Of a stretch of 64,000 bases of DNA, positions 40,383 through 49,933 are shown one piece after another; position 1 is the stretch's first letter; the number at the start of each line of letters is the position of its first letter. Origin of the DNA: Bacillota bacterium (GTDB lineage: Bacteria; Bacillota; Clostridia; Lachnospirales; Lachnospiraceae); the NCBI GenBank assembly GCA_023411215.1, contig JAEYOY010000032.1:22454-86453 (forward strand), in the 5' to 3' direction. Made by a program: the position numbers and the translations under genes. Under the pieces are notes generated by a model that did not search any database, had not been told where the DNA came from, and was given only the letters and a program-made list of their open reading frames with translations.

Positions 40383-41666
40383 TTACTGCGTCAATTCTGT
40401 GATACCATCGATCCGTAAATCAAAGGCCGGTGCGGAGATCAGCTCTGATTCATGGAAGTATCCATCCTTAACATAGGCAGAATATTTAGCAAAGTCACCA
40501 CCGGCAGTAATCAGATCTTCGATGGAAGACCCTCCTACCGTAAAGGTAGTTGTATCAAATACATGCAGGGAACCCGCTTTGATGGCTGCTTCCACTTCTG
40601 CTACCTTATCTGCTGTACCGGAAGCTACTGCTGCATTGTTTAATGCGGAAATTGCTACAGCATCATCCACATATCCCTGACACCAGTCTGGTGCAATTGC
40701 GGTACCGTCAATCACACTCTTCACCGCATAGGTATAATAAGGACCCCAGTTAATGGTTGCGGAGGTCAGCGCGGAATTCGGAGCTACCGAAATCATATCC
40801 ACGTTGTAACCAACGCAGGGAACACCCGCTTTTTCACATGCAGTCGGTCCGCCGGTGGTATCTGCATGCTGGCTGATCAACACACAGCCATCTGCGATTA
40901 AGGAGGCGGCGACCTCATTCTCTGCCGTCATATCCGCCCAGCTGTTCGTATATTGAACCTCCATTGTGACGGTAGGACATACACTCTTTGCACCCAGATA
41001 GAAGGAAGTGTAACCAGAAACCACTTCAGCATAGGGATATGCTCCTACATAACCCATCTTAGCCTGATCCGCCGTAATCTTACCGCTTTCAATCATTTCC
41101 TTCAGCTTTAAGCCCGCAACCACACCGGATACAAAGCGGGATTCATATACTGCTGTAAAATAGTTGTGCATATTCGGTAACCCGGAAGCAGCCGCTTGGT
41201 AACCGGTAGCATGACAGAACTGAATCTCCGGATATTCGGAGGCTACCTGCTTCATATAGTCCTCATGCCCAAAGCTATTGGCAAAGATAATACTGCAGCC
41301 CTGCTCTGCCAGGTCGATTGCTGCATCGTAACAGGATTCATCCTCCTTAATATTCGTCTTCTCAATTACCTGATCCTCGGTTAGACCAAGTGCTGTCTTC
41401 ATCTGGTCGATTCCAGCCATATGAGCTGCCGTATAGCCTTCGTTCTCATCACCGATATAAATAATCCCAACCTTAATATTCGCTGCTGTATCGGTGCTTG
41501 CAGCCACTTCTGCCGCAGGAGCTTCCGTGCTAGCCGGTGTCTCTGTTGCTGCCACCTCACTTTCTGCAGGTTTTGCGCCTTCGGTCTTGCCACCTGAGGA
41601 ACTGCAACCGACTGCCATCATGACCATTACGGTCAGAATCGTCAATAAAGCTAATGATTTTTTCAT
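40383..41666 (-). CDS. BMP-family substrate-binding lipoprotein (nucleoside type)
   Basis: A 427-residue lipoprotein. The signal peptide ends in AVGC (Cys21), followed by an Ala/Thr/Pro/Glu linker and a periplasmic-binding fold of the basic membrane protein family (VGIIYIGDENEGYT, then FANSFGHEDYM, VGYVGAYPYAEV, QHADTTGGP). Such proteins deliver purine nucleosides to NupO/P/Q importers; in relatives some bind autoinducer-like or other ligands. It is the first gene of the operon bmp > ATPase > permease > permease > RelA-TPR. The upstream gap 41667-41968 carries two terminators of the preceding gene. I looked for a purine riboswitch there and found none. Confidence 0.9.
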   Translation of the reverse strand: MKKSLALLTILTVMVMMAVGCSSSGGKTEGAKPAESEVAATETPASTEAPAAEVAASTDTAANIKVGIIYIGDENEGYTAAHMAGIDQMKTALGLTEDQVIEKTNIKEDESCYDAAIDLAEQGCSIIFANSFGHEDYMKQVASEYPEIQFCHATGYQAAASGLPNMHNYFTAVYESRFVSGVVAGLKLKEMIESGKITADQAKMGYVGAYPYAEVVSGYTSFYLGAKSVCPTVTMEVQYTNSWADMTAENEVAASLIADGCVLISQHADTTGGPTACEKAGVPCVGYNVDMISVAPNSALTSATINWGPYYTYAVKSVIDGTAIAPDWCQGYVDDAVAISALNNAAVASGTADKVAEVEAAIKAGSLHVFDTTTFTVGGSSIEDLITAGGDFAKYSAYVKDGYFHESELISAPAFDLRIDGITELTQ

Positions 41667-41787
41667 TTCCTTACCTCCTGTAATGTTTTCTTCTTCTCTT
41701 CTTTATAACACATTGCCGATTGGCATATGTACGGGGGGTGAATTCGAGCCCTTCAGGCTCTGTAAAAAGCGTGTATCTACTATGTTC

Positions 41788-41839
41788 ACACAGAAAAAGG
41801 GGTTATATATCCTATCGATACATAACCCCTTTGCTGTGT
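41788..41839 (-). terminator. Second of two tandem terminators after the hydrogenase-chemoreceptor gene
   Basis: Stem ACACAG..AAGGGGTTAT/ATAACCCCTT..CTGTGT (arms 41788-41806 and 41822-41839), followed by a U-rich stretch on the minus strand. It lies 130 bases after the stop codon and about 120 bases before the BMP lipoprotein gene, so it could also act as a leader attenuator. Confidence 0.65.
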
Positions 41840-41868
41840 AATTAGTGGAATACTATGAAGTTTTCTAT

Positions 41869-41904
41869 AAAAAAAGAGTTGTATGCAGACACATACAACC
41901 CTCT
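41869..41904 (-). terminator. First terminator after the hydrogenase-chemoreceptor gene
   Basis: An eleven-base stem (AGAGTTGTATG with CATACAAC.CTCT, one bulge) followed by seven Us on the minus strand, 65 bases after the stop codon. Confidence 0.85.
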
Positions 41905-41968
41905 TGTTGATTTGTTTAATATTTTCTTAGTATAGCACAAGATTTCTGTTTGTCAACCAAAATTGGGA

Positions 41969-43894
41969 TTATTCCTTATCTAGCAAGCTGGAGGCAACTG
42001 CACAGATCTCTTCACTATTAGCAGATACCTCTTCGGTTACAGCGGTAATATCATTGATGGAGTACTTTACACTCTCCATCTTATCGGTCAAGGCCTTTGA
42101 TACTTCGAATATCTGAGCGATAAGCTTCAACATGGAACCCTGATCATTTTGGGTCGAGGAGGCTGCAGCCTTTGATTGAACGGAAAGCTTCTTCACCTGA
42201 TCTGCAACAACAGAAAAGCCCCTGCCGGATTCTCCGGCTCTTGCAGCTTCAATCGCCGCATTCAAAGCCAAAAGATTCGTCTGATCTGCAATCGAGACGA
42301 TTTGTCCTGCTGCAGATGAGAACTTATCTAATTTATCCTGCATGTCACTTACACTGTCTCTCAGAATCTTTGTCGTATCAAATACATCCGCGATATCCTT
42401 AGAAATCTTGTCGATAGCTTTTGCAGCTTCTTCATTTCCCTGTGATACCTGGCTAACGGAATGAATAATCTCCGAAACTCTAATTTTTAATATCTCTGCG
42501 CTCTTCACCTTCTCATCGGATAAATGATTCAGCTCCTCTAAGACCTTCATCTGCTCATTCTTATTCTTCAACTGCTGCTGTTCATTCAGAACCTCCTGGC
42601 GATTGTAATTGATACAATTGTGCGATACATTTAGACCATTATGAATCGCCCTCGCCATGTTCTTACAGGTTCCATAACCACAGGCGGAGCAATTGATATT
42701 CTTCTGCCAATCTAGGGTCTTATCCATACTACCATAGATTACATCGTAATCTGCTTCACTGGGCTCTGATATATGGAAGGATACCTCATAATGATGATAA
42801 TTACGGATAAAGTCCTCCCATTGTAAGGTCTTATCGAACATATCAAACAGAGAATCCTTCTTCTTGCGCAGAAAAGATCGCTCCTGCTGCTTCAGCTTAC
42901 TCCTCTTCAAATGATTGAATTCCGAATCATAATCATCCATCAACAAATTATTGTCATGGCAGATAGCACTGCCGACATTACAGCCGTTGGAGCAATTCAG
43001 TATATCAACCACATTAGGGATTTCCTTCCCTAATGCTCTGCGAGTCTTATATTGATTTAAATACTCATAGGCATGATGCTGTCCCTCAATCTGCCGTATC
43101 CAAGTATCAGGAGCCTTAAGCTCGATATTTTCACGTAAACCACCGGGTCTGCTAAATAACAGACCTAGGCTACATTGAATATCGTCATAATCATACTCTT
43201 CGAACTTGTCAATATTCACATTCTTGTCGGCAATATACTCTAGAAGTCTTTTAAATGTAACATTATAATTAACAAAGCCATGGGTATTCTTATCATGAAT
43301 CTCATCCGACTTCGCAACACAGGGAGATAGGAAGGCGATGTTATCCTTAATATTTTTATATTTCTTCATATAGATCGCTGTGCATAGCATAGGACTGTGA
43401 ATAGGTGCCAGCTGCTCGATCAGCTCCGGCTCATATTTCTCAATATAATTCACAATGGCAGGACAGGGCTGCGCAATGATGGAGGATAGCTGCTTCTCCT
43501 TCATGGCCTTAAGATAAGCCCATACCGTAATATCAGCACCAAGGGATACGTCATAAATCAGATTAATTCCGATTGTCCTTAAGTATCCATAAAGCTTTCT
43601 ATAATTCGGGATATTTACACGAATGGATGGTGCAACAATCATAGATATTTTCTTACCGGTCATCAAATCACGGATGAAGTCCTCTGTGTCATCATTAAAT
43701 TCTCTTGCCTCATGATCGCACACCTTAATACATTCCCCGCAATGAATACATTTCTCATGATTAATCTTAACCTTGTTTTTTCCTTCAACCATGTATCCGA
43801 TATTCGCACCTAAAATCGGACAGTTGACGATACATTTGTTACAACCCACGCACTTTTCTTCGTTTAATTGAATCAATGTTTCACTATTGTACAT
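41969..43894 (-). CDS. [FeFe]-hydrogenase-like domain fused to Fe-S and methyl-accepting chemotaxis signalling domains
   Basis: A 641-residue soluble protein without membrane helices. Residues 15-25 and 49-59 hold two 4Fe-4S ferredoxin motifs (CxxCxxCxxxC). Residues about 80-320 resemble the H-cluster domain: Cys144 in AQPCPAIV, Cys192 in LSPCVAKSDE, Cys301 and Cys305 in NCSNGCNVG, so all four cluster ligands are present. The proton-relay Cys of TSCCP enzymes is replaced by Pro143. Residues 402-427 form another C-x2-C-x4-C-x16-C iron-sulphur motif. A coiled coil follows, with a methyl-accepting tip (VSIADQTNLLALNAAIEA near 533-550, then ARAGESGRGFSVVADQVKKL). It likely senses H2 or redox state and signals to the chemotaxis kinase. 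It would belong to the sensory hydrogenase groups, not to H2-producing enzymes. It stands alone between terminators. Confidence 0.88.
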   Translation of the reverse strand: MYNSETLIQLNEEKCVGCNKCIVNCPILGANIGYMVEGKNKVKINHEKCIHCGECIKVCDHEAREFNDDTEDFIRDLMTGKKISMIVAPSIRVNIPNYRKLYGYLRTIGINLIYDVSLGADITVWAYLKAMKEKQLSSIIAQPCPAIVNYIEKYEPELIEQLAPIHSPMLCTAIYMKKYKNIKDNIAFLSPCVAKSDEIHDKNTHGFVNYNVTFKRLLEYIADKNVNIDKFEEYDYDDIQCSLGLLFSRPGGLRENIELKAPDTWIRQIEGQHHAYEYLNQYKTRRALGKEIPNVVDILNCSNGCNVGSAICHDNNLLMDDYDSEFNHLKRSKLKQQERSFLRKKKDSLFDMFDKTLQWEDFIRNYHHYEVSFHISEPSEADYDVIYGSMDKTLDWQKNINCSACGYGTCKNMARAIHNGLNVSHNCINYNRQEVLNEQQQLKNKNEQMKVLEELNHLSDEKVKSAEILKIRVSEIIHSVSQVSQGNEEAAKAIDKISKDIADVFDTTKILRDSVSDMQDKLDKFSSAAGQIVSIADQTNLLALNAAIEAARAGESGRGFSVVADQVKKLSVQSKAAASSTQNDQGSMLKLIAQIFEVSKALTDKMESVKYSINDITAVTEEVSANSEEICAVASSLLDKE

Positions 43895-43924
43895 ATTCTG
43901 CTCCCCTCCAGCATTATCTCTTCT

Positions 43925-44335
43925 TTAGTACAAATCCATTCCAAAGCACTTCACCTGCTCCACCATATGTCCGATATTCCCTTCTCCGGCAAACCGACTC
44001 ATATCAAAGAAATTCTCACTCAGATCCAACCATACCAGTGGATGCGTTTCTTCCATCAGATCAATATCCTTGGTTAAGCTTCCTGCATATACTTCTACAT
44101 AACAGTCCTGATTATAATAGGTAAAGTCCATCATGTGATGAAGCTGAATATCCTGAGACGTAATTCCAGTCTCCTCCTGTAACTCGCGATAAGCAGCTTC
44201 CATACCAGATTCGCCTGATTCGATCTTGCCGCCATTAAAGTTATAAAGTCCCTTATAGGGATCCTTGGTCCTCTTGCAGAACAGGAGCTTGGTTTTATCT
44301 TTATTATAGACCATAATACAGTTATAGCCTAGCAT
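43925..44335 (-). CDS. NUDIX hydrolase (MutT/8-oxo-dGTP diphosphatase type)
   Basis: A 136-residue NUDIX protein with the box GGKIESGESGMEAAYRELQE continuing EET (G-x5-E-x7-REUXEE). It hydrolyses nucleoside diphosphates linked to another group, most likely oxidised dNTPs. The frame opens at a TTG four codons earlier, but that TTG is part of the GGAGG ribosome site serving the ATG at 44335. It precedes the hydrogenase-chemoreceptor gene by 30 bases and may be co-transcribed with it. Confidence 0.88.
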   Translation of the reverse strand: MLGYNCIMVYNKDKTKLLFCKRTKDPYKGLYNFNGGKIESGESGMEAAYRELQEETGITSQDIQLHHMMDFTYYNQDCYVEVYAGSLTKDIDLMEETHPLVWLDLSENFFDMSRFAGEGNIGHMVEQVKCFGMDLY

Positions 44336-44480
44336 GGGTGCCTCCAATCAATTCGCTGTTTTGTAAATTGAGACTACAGATAGATATCTTAAAAATTATC
44401 TTGATAAAAAACAAGCCACTAGATTACCTTAATATATTGGTAATAATCTAGCGTCTCTTAAGATGAAGTTGCGATAGTAG

Positions 44481-44508
44481 AAAAAAAACCCTTGAAATTC
44501 AAGGGTTT
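44481..44508 (-). terminator. tRNA-Gln terminator
   Basis: An eleven-base stem (AAACCCTTGAA/TTCAAGGGTTT) with almost no loop, followed by eight Us on the minus strand, directly after the tRNA 3' end. Confidence 0.85.
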
Positions 44509-44510
44509 TA

Positions 44511-44582
44511 CTGGGGTATAAGGATTTGAACCTTAAAATGCTGGAGTCAGAGTCCAGTGCCTTACCGTTTGGCGATACCCCA
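44511..44582 (-). tRNA. tRNA-Gln (anticodon CTG)
   Basis: A 72-base cloverleaf on the minus strand: acceptor TGGGGTA/TACCCCA, D arm with AACGGTAAGGC, anticodon stem CTGGA/TCCAG around loop CTCTGAC (anticodon CTG) and T arm with GGTTCAAATCC. The 3' CCA is not encoded. It is read singly, with its own terminator. Confidence 0.95.
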
Positions 44583-44781
44583 AGGGTTATTCAATTTGTG
44601 GTAGTGACGACTGCCACGAATGATATTATAACGTATGGCTATCTATTTTGCAAGCCCTAATTTTATTTTTTTGTGACAAGTTTTATTTGGTAAGTTATGG
44701 TACTTTACAGGCTTTGCCAGAAGTATTATCACTGTTCCAGCTCCTCCTCTGCTAGTTCATACCTCTAATCCAATCCGCCCT

Positions 44782-45960
44782 CTATTCCTCTGCTACGAAA
44801 CTGTTTTCCATCGTAATGATGCACTGATATCTCGGATCTTTTGAACGAATTTCCTCCACAATCCTCGATAGCAGCTTCTGTTCCTCTTCTTTCGTATAGG
44901 AATACGGTATTACCAGATCGAAGATCAGGTTGATCTGATGCTCTCCGTTCACAATTCTAAAGTCATGGATGGTTGCCTTCGCCTCCAGCTTCTGCACGAT
45001 ACCGAGGGTCATCTCCTTCTTCTCGGTTACCGCTGTATCATTTACCTCAATAGGGTCCATATGGATCACCAGGAAGATATCCAGCTTCTCCAGTACATCC
45101 CTCTCGATCTGATCGATGGTCTCATGAGCATGCTCGAAACCGATATTATTCGGCACCTCTGCATGGATTGTTGCCATACGATGGGTTGGTCCGTAATTAT
45201 GAATGATCAGGTCATGGGTACCGCAGATTCCCTCATAGCCTTCCACCATACAGGTAATCTTCTGATATACCTCTCGCTCGATTGCCTGCCCAAGGAGCGG
45301 CTCTAGCGTCTCCTTGGCGATATTGAAGCCCGCATACATGACAAAGATCGATACCAGAAGTCCTATATACCCATCGATATTCACTCCGGTGAAGGCTACG
45401 ATAAGGGTAGAGATAATCGTCGACGAAGTTACGAGGACATCATTTCTTGAATCTGCGGAGGTAGCAAGCATCACGGTTGAATTAATCCGCTTACCAAGCT
45501 TACGGTTGAACAAGGACATCCAGATCTTCACCAGTACAGATAAGATCAATATTCCAACAAGAACCGGATTAAAGGTCATCTCCTCCGGATGAAGCACCTT
45601 ATCCAATGCTCCCTTGAACAGCTGAAAACCTACCTGTAATACGATAAATGCTACCGCAAGGGCAGAAATATATTCAAAACGCCCGTGACCGAAGGGATGT
45701 TCCTTGTCGGCCGGTCTTTCTGCTAACTTTACACCGATAAAGCTGATAATGGAAGAAGCTGCATCAGACAGGTTGTTAAACGCATCCGCCATGACCGATA
45801 TACTGTTGATCAGCATTCCGATAATCAATTTAGTTAAGAAGAGCAGTACATTGCAAGCAATCCCCACAAGGCTCGACAGGATGCCATAAGAAGTACGAAC
45901 CTTCGCATTCTCCGTATTCTTATAATCCTTTATGAATAATCTTACTAATAATTCAGTCAA
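44782..45960 (-). CDS. Cation diffusion facilitator (CDF) metal exporter
   Basis: A 392-residue CDF protein with six membrane helices and a C-terminal cytosolic dimerisation domain (about 215-300) followed by a further 80 residues. The metal site motifs are ADAFNNLSDAASS in helix 2 and HPFGHGRFEY in the next loop; a further pair in helix 5 is SADSRNDVLV. It exports Zn, Mn, Fe or Co ions in exchange for protons. The start is TTG at 45960, eight bases after AAGGGGG; no ATG lies at the family N-terminus. It is divergent from the GDPD gene. The 44583-44781 gap holds nothing clear. Confidence 0.9.
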   Translation of the reverse strand: MTELLVRLFIKDYKNTENAKVRTSYGILSSLVGIACNVLLFLTKLIIGMLINSISVMADAFNNLSDAASSIISFIGVKLAERPADKEHPFGHGRFEYISALAVAFIVLQVGFQLFKGALDKVLHPEEMTFNPVLVGILILSVLVKIWMSLFNRKLGKRINSTVMLATSADSRNDVLVTSSTIISTLIVAFTGVNIDGYIGLLVSIFVMYAGFNIAKETLEPLLGQAIEREVYQKITCMVEGYEGICGTHDLIIHNYGPTHRMATIHAEVPNNIGFEHAHETIDQIERDVLEKLDIFLVIHMDPIEVNDTAVTEKKEMTLGIVQKLEAKATIHDFRIVNGEHQINLIFDLVIPYSYTKEEEQKLLSRIVEEIRSKDPRYQCIITMENSFVAEE

Positions 45961-46194
45961 AGCAGAACCCCCTTCGATTAATCTTAATAATATGAAATAT
46001 CCCTGCTTACTTCAGAAGCAAGACACTGTTTATGAACGTGTTCTTAACCTCACGGAAAATGCAGGAACATAAGTATTGTATCATATATGAAATGGATGTC
46101 AAGTTTTTAATCCTATCATCAATCGAGCCCATCCTACATGGTATTACATATGTCGCAAATCTATTAAAAGTATTGTATCAGCACCTAAAACTTC

Positions 46195-46223
46195 TTGTCT
46201 ATTTCTACAATTTCGTGCATAAT
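46195..46223 (+). promoter_or_regulatory. Promoter of the glycerophosphodiesterase gene
   Basis: TTGTCT (46195-46200), 17 bases, CATAAT (46218-46223); the start codon is 57 bases downstream. Nothing else can be named in the 45961-46279 gap. Confidence 0.6.
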
Positions 46224-46279
46224 ACATAGAATAGGATGGACCATATCCTCTATTAATAATCAAAGAAAGGCGACTCACA

Positions 46280-48127
46280 ATGAAGAAAATCATGCATCTA
46301 AAAAACCAATATCTTCGCTATCATAGCCGTTCTCTCTTTCTGGTGGATACATTCTATAATATATTTTTTATTATGTTTCTAATTCCCTTTGCCAGCCATA
46401 CACTGGAGCTGATCATGGATCTCTCGAAGGTCAGCTATATTACTCAGGAGAACGCACTTTCGCTGCTTACTACACCTCACGCACTCCTGTTGCTCACTCT
46501 CCTGCTTTTTGTAGTTCTCCTATTCCTGCAGACCAAGCTGTCATCTCTCCTATATTATTGCTACACAGAAGGCTATTCCCATCGCCCACCGCTATCCCGA
46601 CTCATCTATTTCGGGTTATTCAAGACCCTATCCGAGCTTCATAAGAGCAGGATTGCAGCCTTGTTTTTCACCCTCCCCTTCTATATCTTTGTCAACCTTC
46701 CCGTCCTGATCGGGGTCACCTTTCTGGCCGATATTGAATTCACCAGTGGCGCAGACGATGAGTTGATGATGAAGGTCTTAATTATTGCTGCCTTGATCCT
46801 CTTGAGTTTTATCTCCTTCCGTGGTATCTTCGCCCTGCACTACTATATGAATGAACATATCTCCTTCTCTAAGGCACTTCAGTATTCCAAGGAGTTACTG
46901 AAGGGTAGAGGTAAACAAACCTTCCGGATCCTTCTGATTAGTCATACCTTGTTAACCCTGGGCTTCTTTGCCCTCTACTATGGCTTACTGCTCCTTACTG
47001 CCCTTGGAGCTTATTTCTTTGCAGATAAGAATCTGATTATTACCGTCTTTCTATCGACATATCCTAAGATTAATCTGTATGCCACCTTGCTTTATGGCAT
47101 GATTACCTTCACCTTTCATATCAACCTGACTACATCAATGTTCAACACCTATCAGCAGGAGGCTTTGCAGGATATCCTTCCCGGCTATCCGGATTTTGAA
47201 TATCGTTTCACTTATCGGACTAAGGTACATCGTTATGCCATCAATGGCTCAATCATCGTTATGCTGATTGCTGGGTTCATCAATCTCTACCTCTCAATCT
47301 ATAATGATTCCTCCTACCTTACACAGGCTCTGTCCGGTATCGTCATCTCCTCACACCGTGGCAATTCTCACATCGCTCCGGAGAATACGATTCCAGCTCT
47401 GGAGAGTGCTATCATGGCCGAATCCGATTATGCGGAGATTGATATCCGACAAAATAAGGACGGTACTCTGGTCCTGCTACATGATAAGAGCCTGCGACGA
47501 ACCGCCGGAATGAACGAATTCATCTGGGAACTCACCGATGAACAGTTAAATAAACTGGATGTCGGCTCCTGGTTCTCATTAGAATATCTGAATACCAGAA
47601 TTCCGACTCTAGAGGAGGTTCTGATTTACTGTAAGGATCGCATAAAGCTCAATATCGAGATTAAGATTACCGGAAAGGAAAATACTCTGGAGGAGCAACT
47701 CGTCACTCTTCTGGAAGAGTATCATTATGAGGATCAATGTGTCATATCCTCCTCGAATTACAATACCCTACGTAAGGTAAAGGAACTAAATGAGGATATT
47801 CATACGGGCCTAATTCTCTCGGCGGTCTATGGTGACTTCGTCGATACAGAATATATCGATTTCTTTAGTATACGGTATAACTTCGCGAGCAAAGAATTGG
47901 TGACCAATGCTCACCGCGCCGGCAAAGAAGTTCATGTCTGGACTGTCAACACCGCCAGGGAGATGGAGCGAATGAAATCCCTGAATGTCGATGTCATCAT
48001 TACTGATCACCCTGCTCTAGCGAGAGAGATTCTCTATCGGGACGATACGAACGCCTCCTTCCTCCAAATGCTTCGTAAGATGCTGAAGAACAGAACCTAT
48101 TACCGACTGTCTCAGGCACTTGATTAG
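46280..48127 (+). CDS. Membrane-anchored glycerophosphodiester phosphodiesterase
   Basis: A 615-residue protein. Residues 1-355 form a membrane domain of about eight helices (glycerophosphoryl diester phosphodiesterase membrane domain family). Residues about 360-600 are a GDPD TIM-barrel: SSHRGNSHIAPENTIPA (catalytic His and Glu), EIDIRQNKDGTLVLLHD (metal Glu/Asp and second His), IKLNIEIKITG. It hydrolyses glycerophosphodiesters to glycerol 3-phosphate, perhaps from lipid or lipoteichoic acid turnover. The catalytic domain should face outside if the helix count is even. GAAAGG precedes the ATG, and a promoter lies just upstream. Confidence 0.9.
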   Translation: MKKIMHLKNQYLRYHSRSLFLVDTFYNIFFIMFLIPFASHTLELIMDLSKVSYITQENALSLLTTPHALLLLTLLLFVVLLFLQTKLSSLLYYCYTEGYSHRPPLSRLIYFGLFKTLSELHKSRIAALFFTLPFYIFVNLPVLIGVTFLADIEFTSGADDELMMKVLIIAALILLSFISFRGIFALHYYMNEHISFSKALQYSKELLKGRGKQTFRILLISHTLLTLGFFALYYGLLLLTALGAYFFADKNLIITVFLSTYPKINLYATLLYGMITFTFHINLTTSMFNTYQQEALQDILPGYPDFEYRFTYRTKVHRYAINGSIIVMLIAGFINLYLSIYNDSSYLTQALSGIVISSHRGNSHIAPENTIPALESAIMAESDYAEIDIRQNKDGTLVLLHDKSLRRTAGMNEFIWELTDEQLNKLDVGSWFSLEYLNTRIPTLEEVLIYCKDRIKLNIEIKITGKENTLEEQLVTLLEEYHYEDQCVISSSNYNTLRKVKELNEDIHTGLILSAVYGDFVDTEYIDFFSIRYNFASKELVTNAHRAGKEVHVWTVNTAREMERMKSLNVDVIITDHPALAREILYRDDTNASFLQMLRKMLKNRTYYRLSQALD

Positions 48128-48261
48128 AGCTTATGGCTTTATAAATAAATGTTGATCATATATCAATTTTTAAAGAAGTCCGAAAGTGACTTCCCTCATG
48201 AATACATATAGTCGGAATTTGTAACATGAATATCATCTCCTGATTAATAGTTGGTAGGAAA

Positions 48262-48305
48262 AAAACCGCGGATTGTGACTTTTTCATCGTCACTTCCGCG
48301 GTTTT
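48262..48305. terminator. Two-way terminator between GDPD and alcohol dehydrogenase genes
   Basis: Two-part stem AAAACCGCGG..GTGAC/GTCAC..CCGCGGTTTT (48262-48279 and 48289-48305), flanked by A-rich and T-rich ends so that it can stop transcription both ways. Confidence 0.85.
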
Positions 48306-48385
48306 ACATTGCTCATCTACTTAAGAGTTTATTACTTTCTTCTATCCGACTAACTTCTATTTCTGGTAAGGTATCGATTTATCTC

Positions 48386-49555
48386 TTACAATGCCAAACG
48401 ATATATGTTCTCTATATCCTTCGCATTCAACTTCATAAAGCCTCCTATGGTGTCCTTATCTCCCAGACCTATGGTCTTCACCATATAAGGAATATCCTCT
48501 TCCTTTGCACCAAGCTCGCCAAAGCTGATTGGCATGCCGATAGAGGTCAGGAACTTCTTCAGTCTGTCGATTCCCTCCTTCGCTGTCTCCTCCGGATTCA
48601 TATAGTTCATATGGCAGCCCCAAAGTCTCTCTGCAAGCTGTGCAAAACGCATCACATCCTGCTTCATGACATAGGTCATCCAAGCGGGGAATATTACTGC
48701 CAGTCCAGCGCCGTGAGCCACATCATACAGAGCGGAAAGCTCATGCTCGATCATATGGCTAGCCCAGTCCTGTTCACGACCAACGCCAACAAGATTATTA
48801 TGAGCTACCATACCTGCCCACATGATGTTCGCTCTTGCTTCATAATTATTAGGATCGGCAATTACTCTCGGAACCTCTTTGATCATGGTCAACAGTACTG
48901 CCTCACAGAGGCGATCGGTAATCTCGACCTCCTTCGTATTGGTGAAATAACGCTCGAATACATGTGCCATGATATCAGTAGCACCTGCTGCTGTCTGGTA
49001 GGCCGGAAGCGTCTGAGTCAACTCCGGATTAAGGATGGAGAATACAGGGCGAAGATGCTCACTTCCGGAACCACGTTTCAACATCCCCTCCTCCTTCGTA
49101 ATTACGGTATCACCGGAGCCTTCGCTGCCTGCTGCCGCAATTGTAAGAACAGTAGCGACCTTCAGTGCCTTAGTCACTGGCTTACCTTCATAGAAATCCC
49201 AGAAGTCTCCGTCATATACTGCCCCGGCTGCAATTGCCTTCGCTGAGTCAATCGCACTTCCGCCGCCTACGGCAAGAATAAAGTCCACGCCCTCCTCCTT
49301 ACATAGTGCGATGCCTGTATATACAAGGCCGCTTCTGGGGTTCGGCTGCACCCCTCCCAACTCAACATAACTGATATTCTCCTTATCAAGAGAAGCTTTC
49401 ACCCTGTCTAATAATCCAGAGCGTACAACAGATCCGCCGCCATAATGGATCAGCACTTTATTTCCTCCAAAACGACGCACATAATGACCGGCTTCCATCT
49501 CGGTATCCTTACCAAACACGAAATAAGTAGGGCTGTAAAAAGTAAAATTGTTCAT
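48386..49555 (-). CDS. Iron-containing alcohol dehydrogenase (NADH-dependent butanol dehydrogenase type)
   Basis: A 389-residue group III alcohol dehydrogenase, which reduces aldehydes such as butanal or acetaldehyde to alcohols during fermentation. The NAD motif GGGSAIDSAKAIA lies near residue 95. Iron ligands fall in GATDIMAHVFERYF (Asp and His) and in MIEHELSALYDVAHGAGLA (two His). The reading frame opens at 49609, but AAAGGAG lies seven bases before the ATG at 49555, and MNNFTFYSPTYFVFGK is the usual N-terminus, so this start is used. It probably regenerates NAD+. A Rex site might be expected; I did not find one in the 49556-49933 gap. Confidence 0.92.
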   Translation of the reverse strand: MNNFTFYSPTYFVFGKDTEMEAGHYVRRFGGNKVLIHYGGGSVVRSGLLDRVKASLDKENISYVELGGVQPNPRSGLVYTGIALCKEEGVDFILAVGGGSAIDSAKAIAAGAVYDGDFWDFYEGKPVTKALKVATVLTIAAAGSEGSGDTVITKEEGMLKRGSGSEHLRPVFSILNPELTQTLPAYQTAAGATDIMAHVFERYFTNTKEVEITDRLCEAVLLTMIKEVPRVIADPNNYEARANIMWAGMVAHNNLVGVGREQDWASHMIEHELSALYDVAHGAGLAVIFPAWMTYVMKQDVMRFAQLAERLWGCHMNYMNPEETAKEGIDRLKKFLTSIGMPISFGELGAKEEDIPYMVKTIGLGDKDTIGGFMKLNAKDIENIYRLAL

Positions 49556-49862
49556 ATAAAATCTCCTTTCAAAAAATAAAAAATTATTGATATCTAGAAA
49601 AGGATGCAATGATCTCCCTTTCTACCTAGTTCACTTCATAAATAATCCAAATCATGACTTCTTATTCGTCTGTCTACTTTAATCATATAGGATATTTGTA
49701 TAGATTACCATGTATTTTTTTCTTTCTTTTTTGTACTTCATGATAATTCGCTATATATTTCCTAGGATATCACACATATGACTAATATGAGCTTACCTAT
49801 TCTATTCGATTATAGGCAGCTAAAGCTGAGATTAGAAGTCAATTAAACTGCTTCACGTGCCC

Positions 49863-49891
49863 TTGACAACGATTACGCAGTAGACTATATT
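49863..49891 (+). promoter_or_regulatory. Consensus promoter of the DUF4097 lipoprotein gene
   Basis: TTGACA (49863-49868), 17 bases, TATATT (49886-49891). It predicts a start near 49898, which rules out the longer reading frame opening at 49892. Confidence 0.8.
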
Positions 49892-49933
49892 ATGGTAAAG
49901 AATGTAAATAACATATTGATAGGGAGGTATGTA

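Noticed and set aside
41667..41968. Possible purine riboswitch ahead of the nucleoside-type importer
   Set aside because: The conserved purine-aptamer core words are not present; the hairpins seen are terminators and a short GAGCC/GGGCTC stem.
48251..49246. A 331-codon plus-strand frame opposite the alcohol dehydrogenase gene
   Set aside because: It lies antisense to a clear iron-type dehydrogenase, has no ribosome site or recognisable domain, and its composition is that of a reverse-strand shadow.
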